From: Hofstenia miamia
Taxonomy: Eukaryota > Xenacoelomorpha > Acoela
Assembly (NCBI GenBank): GCA_004352715.1
Contig: SCFE01000007.1
Coordinates: forward strand, 1,170,115-1,234,114
DNA: 64,000 nucleotides
Direction of reading: 5' to 3'
Shown here: piece by piece, positions 51,030 through 62,229 of the stretch
Layout: every line of letters begins with the position of its first letter
Numbering within the stretch: position 1 is the first letter of the stretch
Notes under the pieces: generated by a model
The model's database searches: none
Told to the model about the DNA's origin: nothing
What the model saw: only the letters and a program-made list of their open reading frames with translations
Made by a program: the position numbers and the translations under genes

Positions 51030-51041
51030 CTATTATTTTAG
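51030..51041 (+). promoter_or_regulatory. SUPT20H: Probable 3' splice site of a 5'UTR intron of SUPT20H
   Basis: CTATTATTTTAG followed by GCTTTGTG, with a T-rich stretch before it, is a good acceptor 63 bases before the first ATG. No branch point was tested. The upstream exon was not found. Confidence 0.5.
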
Positions 51042-51104
51042 GCTTTGTGATGATTGTGTAATCTATGTTGGAATTCTGATTTACGTTCAGTATATGGGTG
51101 AACT

Positions 51105-53060
51105 ATGTGCAGGATCATGAACTTTTCAGACAGCTATGCTCCTGAATCTCATGTCAATTCGTCTCGAAAACAGTACACAATATTTAAACGTTTTGAACAA
51201 GTAGAAAATCAATTATTAGATCAATTGGTATCGTATATTTCTTCATTGCCTAATGATGAGGACGAAAGTCCTCCAGCTTGTAAGTGGAGAGAAGTTGATT
51301 CCTCGTATGTTTTACAGCAACTTGTTTTGGAGGATAATTTAAATTTTCTTGTTTTAACGAAAAATCCTGATTCATATTCTGTATGCGTCTCCACGTCCTC
51401 GGGGCAGCATAGTGAATCTATTGAATTTACATATGAAGACAATGAATTCTTGTTGGCTGTTGAATCTGGAGAGCTACCCACTTTTTTAATCGATCTTATC
51501 GAAGACAACAACCTTAATCTTCTATACGAAAATTGTTTAATTGTTCAATTTGTTTATAGCTGTAAAAATTCGAGTTGTTTCACATTATTAAAACCTGTGC
51601 AAACAAAATATTTCCGTGATCTACAATTTAATAAAACTTTAAGCGATTCTGAGCGGTTGCAGCAAGAGAGCGAGATGGTAATGTCACATTCTGATCCGTT
51701 GTGCCTCACTCCAAACCCCAACATTGCCGAAGTTTATTCTAGTCACCATTTTAAACGTTTGCATTTGAATGATAGAAAAATCAGGAAACATCTCTTTAAG
51801 AAATCAAAGCTTTCAAAATCTAATAATAGAGATCATATGAGCTTTCCATTACTTGATTTTATTCAAACCCATCCTACAAAGCCACATGCTTTGAGAAGTA
51901 AAAGCACAGAAATTGCTAAACGAAGAGGTGTTGCCAATTCATCTATGCCTGAATATATCCCTGCTTCTTCATTAGCCAAAATGTTGCCTCAGCCTAGTTT
52001 GCACATTGATCATTCGCTTGTTACATTTAAGGAAATTTCAATGGAAACTGAACAATCAACTAATCAAATATATATGGCTAAGATGACAATATCTCAGCGA
52101 AGGGTTGATGGGTTTTTCTTTGGATCACTTTTTGTTGATAGGAATTTTAAACCTGAAAATTATCAGAATGTTTCAACTAAATCATGTTTGTTTCCACTTG
52201 GTAGCTACGAAGCTTCTGAGCGTTATATTCAACAGTTTCGTGATCTTTTTACAGAGGAAGGTCTCAAGTTAGTAAAGATCACAACTAAGTTCGCTGGCCA
52301 ACCACCCACTGTAGAATGGTCCAGGTCTATATTGAATAAGGATAGGTCTTCCAATTCGAATAAGAAGCCTTCTATCATTTCGACTTCTTCCTATCCTAAT
52401 ATTATTTCGCCATCTAATCATGTAGTGTCTCCTCAATTCCCAAATGAAGTTGTTGGCTCTTCATTTGTTTCGAATCAAATTAAAACCAATAATGTAACAA
52501 ATCAGCAGTCAGTCAGCTCTTTTAAACGGACTATTATTAAGCAAATAACTTCTGAATCCTCAAATGCCTTGAAATCGGAATCCTCACATCTACAATCCGA
52601 TCAGTGTACAAATTCCAACTCGTTAATATTCCAGCGTGGAACCTCTAATGCTAATCTCAAATCTTTTATTCACCATCGTCCTATGTGTCCGACTTCTAGT
52701 ATAGGTTATGATGTGAGGCAAAAAACCGTTCAGACTACTGTGGTATCCAGTAGGCCTACAAACGTCTCATTAATAATCGCTCCCAATAAAGTTGCCCCAC
52801 CTCCAAACACAATGGTGTTCGCTCCACAATCCCGTCCAATGGTTTTTAGCAGTCGAACATCCACTGCGCAACCACGTGTAATTAATCAATTTCTACAAAT
52901 GCGTGCGCGTGTGCCTTTGTCAACTGCTAGTACGCAGGTTGCCAAACAATTGCGACTTCCTGGTTCACAATATCATCAGAATATACGTTCACATACTTTG
53001 CCCTCCAATTATCTTCATATTCCTTCTTCCCCACACACTAGCTCGAATCACAATTTGTGA
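51105..53060 (+). CDS. SUPT20H: Spt20/SUPT20H homologue, SAGA transcription co-activator subunit
   Basis: Spt20 is a structural subunit of the SAGA histone-acetyltransferase complex in the nucleus. The 651-codon frame has the Spt20 N-terminal domain at about residues 65-260. It includes LVLEDNLNFLVLTKNPDSYS, FTYEDNEFLLAVESGELPTF and LIDLIEDNN, then SEMVMSHSDPLCLTPNPNI near residue 198, where relatives have EPLCLDP. Residues 260-400 keep a second conserved block (LLDFIQ ... FFGSLFVD ... ERYIQQFRDLF). The remaining 250 residues are low-complexity, rich in Ser, Asn, Gln, Thr and Pro. ATG at 51105 is preceded in frame by TGA at 51099-51101; the ATG at 51117 is an alternative start. An acceptor at 51040-51041 implies a 5'UTR intron. 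AATAAA occurs at 53265-53270 and 53279-53284. The whole coding region is one exon, unlike vertebrate orthologues. Confidence 0.9.
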   Translation: MCRIMNFSDSYAPESHVNSSRKQYTIFKRFEQVENQLLDQLVSYISSLPNDEDESPPACKWREVDSSYVLQQLVLEDNLNFLVLTKNPDSYSVCVSTSSGQHSESIEFTYEDNEFLLAVESGELPTFLIDLIEDNNLNLLYENCLIVQFVYSCKNSSCFTLLKPVQTKYFRDLQFNKTLSDSERLQQESEMVMSHSDPLCLTPNPNIAEVYSSHHFKRLHLNDRKIRKHLFKKSKLSKSNNRDHMSFPLLDFIQTHPTKPHALRSKSTEIAKRRGVANSSMPEYIPASSLAKMLPQPSLHIDHSLVTFKEISMETEQSTNQIYMAKMTISQRRVDGFFFGSLFVDRNFKPENYQNVSTKSCLFPLGSYEASERYIQQFRDLFTEEGLKLVKITTKFAGQPPTVEWSRSILNKDRSSNSNKKPSIISTSSYPNIISPSNHVVSPQFPNEVVGSSFVSNQIKTNNVTNQQSVSSFKRTIIKQITSESSNALKSESSHLQSDQCTNSNSLIFQRGTSNANLKSFIHHRPMCPTSSIGYDVRQKTVQTTVVSSRPTNVSLIIAPNKVAPPPNTMVFAPQSRPMVFSSRTSTAQPRVINQFLQMRARVPLSTASTQVAKQLRLPGSQYHQNIRSHTLPSNYLHIPSSPHTSSNHNL

Positions 53061-53264
53061 TTTATCTTAATGTATGTATCTTTGTGTTACTTAAATATTT
53101 TTAGAATTTTGTACACGTAAATGATATTTTGAAAATATTTTGAAAATTTTTTAATACACATGTGACGGATCACTGTATTTGGTTCGTAAACTCTGAAATA
53201 CCCTCGTACGGGCAGTTACCAGCAGTTATTCAATATAAATGTCTATAGTAAATCAAGGCATTTT

Positions 53265-53284
53265 AATAAAGTGATGTCAATAAA
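53265..53284 (+). terminator. Polyadenylation signals of SUPT20H
   Basis: Two AATAAA hexamers (53265-53270 and 53279-53284) lie 205-224 bases after the stop codon, followed by GT/T-rich sequence (GTGGTTTTTTCC). This is a conventional polyadenylation site layout. Confidence 0.65.
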
Positions 53285-54321
53285 AATGTGGTTTTTTCCC
53301 AGGATTTATTATCTAAGCTATAAAATAATTCCAACATTTGAAATAATGTGTTCTTTGTATGATAATTAACTAAGTAAGTAACAATTCATTTTTCAAAGAT
53401 TAACTGCTCATACAAGGGTTATGGACTTGCAATGTTCGATGAAAGTCGAATTTTGTAAGATGTTAGTTTTCACATTAACAATTGATGTATCACATTTATA
53501 AAAGATTTCTATTTTTATATTTCATTGTAACGATTTTTTATTATTTTGAAAATCTTTTTTCAGCTTTGCTTAATAGACTCCATGTATTTCTAAGGTATTA
53601 AATTGTTCTTTCAATGTTTAACTAATTTTTGTTAATAAGGAAAAAACAAATGTTATATGCTCAATTTATTGTATTTTTGCATAGTTAAGGCCATATCATA
53701 GATGTGAACCATACGCACTAAAGGTTCTAGCAACTTGTGCTTATATGAAATTAGTACTGTGCGCAAAAACTTGGCTTGATTTTCATGCAATAGAATCTCA
53801 TCTGATGTTGAAAATGCTTCCAAAATTTTGCATGTCTCAGTTTACATACAAAGAGCTATTAACAGTTACTTTAGAATTCCTCAATTTAAACAGCAGCTTT
53901 CATTAGGGATCCCTAGTTCAGCTATTTAATTCTGATTTTCGTTATAGGAAAATTATTGGCCTTGCCTACAGCTGGAAGCCATCTTCAATTAAAATGGCAA
54001 AAATCATACTATTTAGAGCTCGTAATCTATATAAAATCACGTTAAGAAATGCATGCAATGACTTTTAGATTAAAATACAAAAATGTAGGTTCTCTACAAA
54101 AAATTTAAATTACAAATAAACGGCTATATTAAGTAACTTCAAAATGTAATGAAGTCTGTTCAGTGTAAAGACTGTTACAATGGAAAATATTTAATGGGCA
54201 CCTCCATATATGATATATTTAATAATCTTAATAAAAGCATACAAATAAATATATTTGAGCGTACGAAGCCATTGTCAGTATTTTACAAATAATTCCCTCT
54301 ACCATCTATTGTTCTTGGATA
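53285..54321. other. Non-coding stretch downstream of SUPT20H
   Basis: No coding frame or repeat boundary recognised. Confidence 0.5.
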
Positions 54322-54323
54322 TA

Positions 54324-54436
54324 CAGTCAAATCTCGCTACTATGCCACTTTTCCTCGTTCCGGTGATAAGAAACCTGTTGTTACTATGTCACTTTCGATC
54401 GGTTCTCACGGGTTGTATAGCAGTGAGATTTGACTG
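54324..54436. mobile_element. pogo/Tigger-like MITE, 113 bp, TA target duplication
   Basis: The ends CAGTCAAATCTC / GAGATTTGACTG are a perfect 12-bp inverted repeat flanked by TA on both sides (54322-54323 and 54437-54438). CAGTCAAA-type tips with TA duplication are typical of pogo-class elements (Tc1/mariner superfamily). Further internal symmetry (CTACTATGCCACTTT and TTACTATGTCACTTT) is a direct repeat. Non-coding. Confidence 0.85.
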
Positions 54437-54601
54437 TATCTGATTCTGTTTGGAAAGACGTTAGAAGGCAATATTAACTTGGACCTGGCTTCAATTTCAT
54501 ATTTCCAAAGATGTGGTCATACTGCATGTTTTGACTTGCTTCGCAAATTTCGCCCAGACCTTGCATTGTTATTCATAGAAGAAACTGAAATATAGTAATA
54601 A

Positions 54602-55597
54602 ATGAATACGTCGCGTTCAGTCGGTCCCTCCGAGCGCGCTTTAGTTCGTTCTCTCGGTAGTGAGGATTTCATAATGGGAGAACGGAGCCGCATTACATCT
54701 GCAAAGTTACTCGCACCATTCAGCAATCTTTCCAAAGAGGATTTACTTACCATTCATTTGCTGCTTTACGAAGTACAGGAAGGTACTGCTATACAGTTGA
54801 ATCAAGAAATTTAAGTAAACCCTACAGTATCAATCAGTGAACAGCAGACAGTGGATTGTGAATCACATTTGAAGACCCCCACACTCAAAGAACGACAGCC
54901 AAAAAGTCAGAAGTAATGCCGAAATTTTATTCATTGGTACTTCGATGTTCAAATACTTACGAGCTCCTGGTCTGATCAGAAAACGAACAGTTGCTGTACA
55001 TACCGAGGTGCCACCATTGATGTAATTACCGATTTAGTCAAGAAGTACCAATGCATTGCCAACGTAAAGGACATAGTCATTACAGTCGGAAGGAATGATG
55101 TTATGAAGAATAGAACTGAGTATACTTCAATGTTTAAAGATCTAGTTAATGCTGTCCGTGCTTCTTTTCCGTCTGCTAAGCTCTACTTAGGAGAAGTGGC
55201 ACCATTCCCGCATTGCAATCGATTAACCAAGAAGGCCATGGAACTAAATCTTATTCATCAACATTCGAAAAACTTGGAGTATGAAATTTTTCACAGTTAT
55301 AATTCTTTTTATTTGGGTGAACAGATTATTGAAAAATATTTCGCAAAAGATGGGGTACATTTATCTAACGCAGGCTACGGAAATCTTGCCCGGTGTATCA
55401 AAGCCACTTTTGATCAATCACCGCGACCGCAAACCAATCAAAGAAATCACAGTATAATGCTCAACAACGCCCCTTCACGTTGCCGATTATCACGACGGGT
55501 TTCCACCGCAATAATTACAGAAGTTACCGCAAAGCCGCCGCAATTAATTACAGCAGAAATATCAAAACTAAAAAACTTTATATTTAAATATGTGTAA
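54602..55597 (+). pseudogene. LINE ORF1 with SGNH/GDSL hydrolase domain
   Basis: After a leader frame (54602-54814, 70 codons) and a stop, the esterase-like domain begins near 54918. The stretch around FIGTSMFKYL holds block I (GTS instead of GDS). Near 55080, IVITVGRNDV is block III (GxND). The frame 55103-55597 continues to KDGVHLSNAGYGNLARCI, block V with the catalytic Asp and His (DxxH). Such esterase domains are known in ORF1 of CR1-like LINEs. One frameshift near 55010-55020 and stops upstream make it a pseudogene. ORF2 starts inside its last codons. Confidence 0.75.
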
Positions 55598-58560
55598 TTT
55601 TACGACTCTCAGGCTACGGATATACCTATATATATGCATATGTAATTACTGCTGTCTAAAATTTGAAAATACCTCGAGTATACAAACTTTCCTCTTTCTC
55701 CTTTTAGTTACTCAAGGAATCGAATGTAACCCAGGCCCTGATTATAATTATGAAGAATTTATCGTAAAACTTAATAATAATACTAAAAGCATAAATTATG
55801 TACATGTAAACTTTCAGAATTTAGCCAATAAGCATTATCAGTTTATTTAATTTATGCAAGAATCCAAGCATGAAACAATAATATGCATAACAGAATCTTG
55901 GCTAACAGCCAATGATTCCAACAACATGTAGACATTTAATGATAAAATATACAGACTTTTTCGCAAAGAGCACCTAATAATTTATTATGCAAAACTAAAG
56001 GCGGCGGTGTTCTTTTTCTTATTCCAAAAATTTACCGACCTAAATTAAGGAATGACTTTTCATCAATTGATTCAAAATTTGAAAGCTTATGGATCGAAAT
56101 AAACAATCCAAGTAAAGATTCTACTTTAAAAAAACAATTAATTAATGTGTCTTACTGCCCCTCAAAAAACTACCTCAATGAATTTTTTAATCAAATCGAG
56201 GCCGAGTTATCTTCTGCGTTTTCTGAAAACAAAGATGTCATATTAATGGGCGATTGGAATTTAAATTNATCGCGAAAAAGAAAAACTAGATCTTTTATTA
56301 AACACTTTTAATTTATTTTCGTCGAACACAGTCCTACCTACAAGAAATGTATCCACTTCTAGCACGCTTATTGATATCATACCATTACTACAGATAATAA
56401 AGATAACTATATTTTTTATTGTGGAGAATTCCCATTTTCTGATCATTGCATTATTGCAATACAAGTGCCTAAGGATACTATTAGAATAATTAAAGAATGG
56501 ATTTTTATCCGTGACCATTCTAGAGAAAATATTTATAAACTTAAATCTGAGCTAAGCGCACAAGATTGGAATGATGTATATTCAGCCTCTGAGCCAAATA
56601 GTATGCTAAAAAAATTTCTAATTAAGCTTGAATGTTTTTATGATATCTTTTGCCCCCAAAGAATAATTCTATCTAATTCTTCTTTGAAAAAATCTAATGA
56701 TGGTAAACCTTGGATTGATTCTAAGTGTAAGCAATGCATAACAAATAAAAATCAAGCCCATAAAGAGTACCTACTACTAAAAACCAGCGAAAGTTTGTAA
56801 TGTAACTATTCGAAAAGCGCAAAATATTTATTCTAAAAATATTTTCAAAGGATTAAATCAAAGAAACAAGTGGAGGTTTATCAATAAATTGGCCAATTGT
56901 CAGAAAAAATGTATGGGCGACATTGATGCAATTAAGGACTATGATGGAAACCTGCAAGATGCCCCCATAAAAATCGCTAATATCTTAAACGAAACTTTTA
57001 TCAACTTGGGAAATTATGCAGGCGAACATATTGAATTTAATTCTCCACAGAAAAATAGTATTCCAATTTTTAAATTCAGATATACTACTACTTATGAGAT
57101 GATTAAAGCAATAACAAAACTCAAATCGAATAAATCAAATGGCCCCAGCAAAAGTACCTACCTGGATTTTGAAAGAAATTGCGTTAATTATTAGTAAACC
57201 GCTAAATTTTACTTTCAATGAGTGCATCAAAAAAATTTTCCCTGATGTAAAAAAAGCTCATGTAACAGCGGTTTTTAAAAAACATGATGAAAATATTGCC
57301 TCCAATCTCGGTAGCTTCCCCACTTAGTAAAATATTTGAGAGACTTTTATCGGATCAAATTTACGATCACATGCAAAATATAATCTAATGTCTGATGCAC
57401 AATTTGGATTTCGAAAACATTTTTTTCTACTGATGTTCTTATCCAAGCAACTGAACGCTGGAGGAATTTCCTAGATAAAAATAACTATGTCGCAATTGCT
57501 TGCTTAGATATTTCTAAAGCTTTTAACTCAATCAATCATAAAATGTTATACGAAAAACTAAAACATATATGTATGGATAATGATAGTGCGCTTTATAACA
57601 AATTATCTTACAAATAGAATTCAACGGGTAAAAGCCAATAAAGTATTTTCGAATTGGCTTTCTATCAAAAATGGTATACCACCAGGGAACTATTCTAGGC
57701 CCACTACTATTTAATATTTATATAAATGATATGAAATATCATACTAAGAACAATCTCATGCAATATGCAGATGATACCTGTGTATTTTATGCAGACAAAT
57801 CTGGTGATAAGGCAATAAATGAAATTGAGTTAACCTGTCGATCATTATGCAATTACTTTTCAGTGCATAAATTACGAATTAATGCCGAAAAACTGAATTT
57901 TGTTTACTTAAGCCTCATGATTTTGAAAAAAGTCGTCCTAAAAAAATTTTAATAGTAAAAAATACCAAATTTCCCGAAGTTAGTTCTTTTAAATATTTAG
58001 GGGTTACTTTTGACTCAAATTTATTATTTAATGAACATGTTAAATCATTACAAAAGAAAATTGCTATTGGTATAAAAACAATAGGCCACGTTCTAAGGCA
58101 ACTTCCAGAAAATGCAATTGTACAACTTCTCCATTCATTAGTAATTAGCCACTTTAATTATAGTAGTATTTTATTTTCAAACCTACGCGAAGAACTAATT
58201 GAAAAGCTCGAAACTCAATATAAAAGGGCCATTAATGTTTGTAAACGAAATTCTAGTGCTTTGAAAAAATATATTTATAAATCAATCCCAAGCCCTAAGC
58301 AGTTAATTCAAATAAACACCGCCACTAAATTTTATAAAATTGTAAAATTGCTTCCACTCTATAATTGCATAAAAATCCCAGAATTTCCGAACAAGATCAA
58401 TGAAAGAACAAAAAGATTTACTGTAAACAAGTATAAATCTAAAATATAGCGAAATTCTTTTATAAATAATGCAATAAGGGGAATAAATTTCCCCAAGAGA
58501 TCAAATGTAGTAAAAATGTAAAACACTTTCGCAAACGTGTTAAGAAAATAATTCTAAAGC
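55590..58560 (+). pseudogene. LINE ORF2: 2A-like leader, endonuclease and reverse transcriptase
   Basis: The ATG at 55590 overlaps the end of ORF1. Residues 30-50 read FLFLLLVTQGIECNPGPDYN, a hydrophobic run followed by a 2A-like NPGP motif. Endonuclease blocks follow in several frames: YVHVNFQNLANK, ICITESWL, ILMGDWN and STLIDII. RT blocks are KVPTWILKEIALIISKPLNF (57139), LDISKAFNSINHKML (57505), HQGTILGPLLFNIYINDMK (57674) and QYADDTCVFY (57760). The thumb region is FKYLGVTFDSN (57985) and the C-terminus runs to about 58560. The YADD catalytic box is intact, but at least eight frameshifts, stops and an N at 56268 break the gene. Confidence 0.85.
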
Positions 58561-58869
58561 AAAAGTTCATCTGTGGAAAAGCTTGGATAGGCTACAAATC
58601 TTATAATACTTATTATATTACTACAAGACTATAATATCCGTAGCCTAAAATGACGCTTTCCTTGTATATATTTCATGTCTTTTTTATTATTTTTGTACAT
58701 TATTGACGCTATTTTGAGAATTTATCAGTTTCTGAAATTGTAAATAAAAGTCTCTAAATATAGAATATCTTATCTTATCTTCTTGTTATTGTGAGTTATT
58801 GCATATTATCTCTGAAACCACTGAACAAAAATTCGGAAATGCTATTCTCATATTTACTTCCTCTTGAAA

Positions 58870-59215
58870 TTCATACATTTGTTTCGAAAAAAGAAGTAAA
58901 CAGACAAACTCAATGGGTGAGACCAAGATGGGTCCTGACCATACCCCTAGAAGTGTACCTGGCCGGTTTGATCCTGATAAACCTCTGACTACCCCTGGCA
59001 CACAGAGTGCTGACCTGTGTTGAGTTTTATCAGTAGAGTGAAGCCGAAGACCGAACTTCAGTTGAGGGGGTTGCACCTCTCCCACTTTGGCCAACCATGG
59101 CTACTGACAGTGGTAACTTAAGAGAGTGCCTGCTGACTGCTAATAGATCTGCAGTAAATGTAAAATTTCTTGCACGTTTACTATCACAAAAGTCGGTCAT
59201 TATCATTATGAGATA
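58870..59215. repeat. G+C-richer island, unclassified repeat
   Basis: Roughly 300 bases are visibly richer in G+C than anything around them (GACCAAGATGGGTCCTGACC, CTGGCACACAGAGTGCTGAC, CCTCTCCCACTTTGGCC). They begin about 100 bases after the LINE tail. Composition and position suggest a SINE or the 5' region of another LINE. I see no Pol III boxes and no protein match. Confidence 0.35.
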
Positions 59216-59649
59216 CCACAATATTAAAATGTGAATTTTTGCCGCGTAAATTTAATACAATATGCTATTGAGACAATATTCTAATGGAAACTTAAAATGA
59301 AGCGAAATATTTATGATTAAATTCGTAACGGGCATTACTGTGAAATGATTATTGTAAGAAAATGTTAAGAATCTTCAATGGAGATTTGAAAATTTCAATA
59401 TCCCAAAAAATGCCAACAACGTCGCACCTATTTTAATGGAGAATAGATTCAATTCAATTATACGTAGATTACTGAGTTAAAATAAAATAAATGAAACAAT
59501 ATGAGAATATAAAATCTAGTAGTGGATTTGCATGTCGTATGTATGGACTTGCAAAAGTGCATAAAGCTGACATGCCTTTAATATATATTGCAGTGGAGAA
59601 TCAGTTTTAATAGAATTAAAAACGAAAACAGCCGATCAAAGATGGTCAA

Positions 59650-60205
59650 CGAAGTTAGTAACGAACAACTATTCTGATATTAATAATATTAAATGCAAAA
59701 CCTTCAGTAAAAATTTCTTAAATCCTCAATGCCTAATTCAGATAAATGTATTAAAAACATTGTATAAGATCGTAAACAACAGAAGCCCTATGATAAAATA
59801 AATTTCCGTAATCTCGATAAAATCACTTACCTAAATACATGTACTCGAAATACTAAACCAGTTCTTTGTAAAAAAAAGAGAAATTCCTTCATTAATACTT
59901 CTATAAAACTTTGGAATCATTTACCTAGAGAATTAAAGTTACCAAATAGTATAAAGATATTGAAAATCAATGTCAAAGGATATTACTATAATTCTTTAAA
60001 AGAAATATTTTAATTCAAATGGAGGGGCTTAAATTTTACAACCAAGATTATTCAACTAACAGAAATTGAAACGGCATAGCCCAATGGTGCAATTTTCTAT
60101 TTTGTATTGTTTTTGTAGTTTATTGCCGCTTACAGATTGAGTTGCTATCAGTATAGTTATATATTGTCGAAGCAATTTCTGAATAAAGATTTCTTATTCT
60201 ATATT
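59650..60205 (+). pseudogene. LINE 3' fragment (ORF2 C-terminus)
   Basis: Frames near 59830-60012 read RNSFINTSIKLWNHLPRELK, the C-terminal signature of CR1/L2-type ORF2 proteins (N.F.....LWN.LP..). A short 3'UTR and AATAAAGATTTCTTATTC follow. It is a 5'-truncated copy, as is usual for LINEs. Confidence 0.65.
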
Positions 60206-60845
60206 AAGGCGTAATGAATATCCAACATATGTAGTCGATAGAATTATAAAGGAAAGTTTAGAAGGTCTACTACAAACTCAAGAAACTAAAAACAAAGTGA
60301 TTATTTATACAATTACAACTTTAATATTGAATATCAAGAATACAATCAATTAAATTACAGAAATATCTGAAAAGAATCACTTCATCATTCTTAAGGATAG
60401 GATTTATACTAAAGACCAACAGAGTAGAACATCAAATAGGACTAAAGACAGAAACTAAGATTGAAAACTTTTCCAAAGAAATATATAAAATTCCTTGCAA
60501 CTGTGGTTCACTATTTATTGGAAAGACATCACGAAATTTACAATCAAGAATTAAACAACGCAAAAATCAATAGACCATCTCCGATCACCTAAAGAAGTGT
60601 GATATAAAATTTAAATATAAAATTTTATCCAGGGCAAATGATAGTTTTCAACTAAACATCATGGAATCAATTTATATAGAATTAAAGGAACCAAGTTTAA
60701 CCAAAAAAGATGAATATATAAATGCCAACTAAATTTACCGAAGACATTATAAAAAACTAATGTGATGAATATTTTTTGAATTTTATACTGGGAAACCTTT
60801 TGACAATGATATTGGCATGCCGAAACATGTTAAATAAATGATGCG
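60206..60845 (+). pseudogene. Second Penelope-like fragment (RT end plus GIY-YIG)
   Basis: The stretch starts with RRNEYPTYVVDRIIKESL, the end of a Penelope RT region. After frameshifts, IYKIPCNCGSLFIGKTSRNL (about 60482-60541) is a GIY-YIG core (Y-I..C.C....IG.T.R.L..R). ISDHL and MESIYIELKEPSL follow. The end GGCATGCCGAAACATGTTAAATAAATG resembles the terminus of the Penelope element in POLD2 intron 2, but the protein sequence is clearly a different family. Confidence 0.72.
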
Positions 60846-61359
60846 TTTCTTTTTTAATTTTTTAAATTCATACATAATCTCAAGAATTTTGCATTGAAAT
60901 TTACGCAGGTGCTTCACAAGGAACATTTTTAGGACCAATGAATTCTTATGTATAAATCGATAGAACACCGATTAAAGATAATTGCTCAATTTGTCCAGTA
61001 TTAATCTAATTTTGCATTTAAAAATTGCAAAGAAATTGAAAATTTTAAATCTTTGAGAATTATATTCGACTAATTTATTTAGCTTTAAAAAGCAATTTAA
61101 TGTCATTAACATCACTTCCCAATACCCCCTGACTTTAATATCTTTGTGCTTATTTGGATTGATTTCAAAACTACATACTTGATGAATAACTTACTGATTC
61201 ATAATTCGAGGCGTAATATTTCTGACTTCTGTGGGTTATAAAAACGTATATTTAAGCGTTAGACCGAAGTATATTTTTTTATTAACTTCAAAATTGTAGT
61301 TTTTAGCCTGCATAAAATAACTATCTTGTATGAGATTTTTGAAAAGATAAGAATTGTTG

Positions 61360-62228
61360 TCTTAAAATGATGAGACAAGAGATAAAATTTTTGCATTTAG
61401 CAATTGAATCTGTAGCAAATAATTGCAACAAATTGACAACGTACTTTAACAAGCATAAGTTACTTATAAATGAAAGTAAAACAGAATTTTGTATTTTGCA
61501 GCCCTCTAAGACAAATTATGAAGTTTCAGTATTAACTCTTAATCTTAATAATGTTAAGGTTCCAACTGCAGACAATTTCAAATATTTAAGAGTAATTTTT
61601 GATTCGAAGCTAAATTTTAAATCACACATTAATGCAATAGTCCGAAAATTGGCAATAGGTATAAGAAGTATGCCAATGATAGTAAAACAACTACCTGCCT
61701 GTGCAATAATTCAATTTTCCATTCATTTATAATGAGTCACCTAAGTTATGCAAATATATTATTTACTGATCAAAAAGATGTTCTATATAGAAAATATGAT
61801 ATTCAATTAAAATGGGCCCTAAACGTTTCAAGAGTAAATTCTTTCAGAACTAAGCAGTATATTTCTAGGTCTATCCTTTTCCCAAGACAGCTAATCATAT
61901 TTAAAACATTGGTAACATTTTTCAAGCTCATCAAGAAATTACCACCTTATAATATTATTTCAATGCCTGGATTTAAACTTGGAACTCATTACCTAAAGAG
62001 ATAAGGAACATTGAAAAATTGCAAGCTTTTAAGAAGCACATTTAATATTTTCCTTAAGCAAAAGTATATCTCGGGTAAAGCATGGTTAGGATACATGTTC
62101 TACAATAATGATTATACAACATCTTGCTCTTGAACTCCTGATAGTAATTTATCCCTAGCCTGGTAGATTTATTGTATATAGACCCTTATCCTATTGTATG
62201 TGTTTGTATGTATGTATGTATATTTGAC
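61360..62228 (+). pseudogene. LINE fragment (RT thumb to 3' end), copy A
   Basis: 61367-61732 reads NCNKLTTYFNKHKLLINESK then FKYLRVIFDSKLNFKSHIN, the RT region just after the catalytic box. 61732-62004 continues with LKWALNVSR and ILFPRQLIIFKTL. About 108 bases present in copy B are deleted after 61970, between GGATTTA and AACTTGGAACTC. The copy ends at the N at 62229 without reaching its tail. Confidence 0.75.
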
Positions 62229-62229
62229 N

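Larger units (their letters stand above)
54600..58775 (+). mobile_element. LINE of CR1/L2 type, near full length, (ATCTT)n tail
   Basis: ORF1 (SGNH hydrolase-like) is followed by ORF2 (apurinic-type endonuclease plus reverse transcriptase). The 3' end is AAATAAAAGTCTC ... AATATCTTATCTTATCTTC, a short pentamer repeat rather than poly(A), as in CR1/L2-type LINEs. The related fragment at 62230-62806 ends in the same (ATCTT)n, confirming the 3' boundary near 58780. Many frameshifts and stops; inactive. The 5' end is placed only by the first coding-like frame. Confidence 0.85.
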
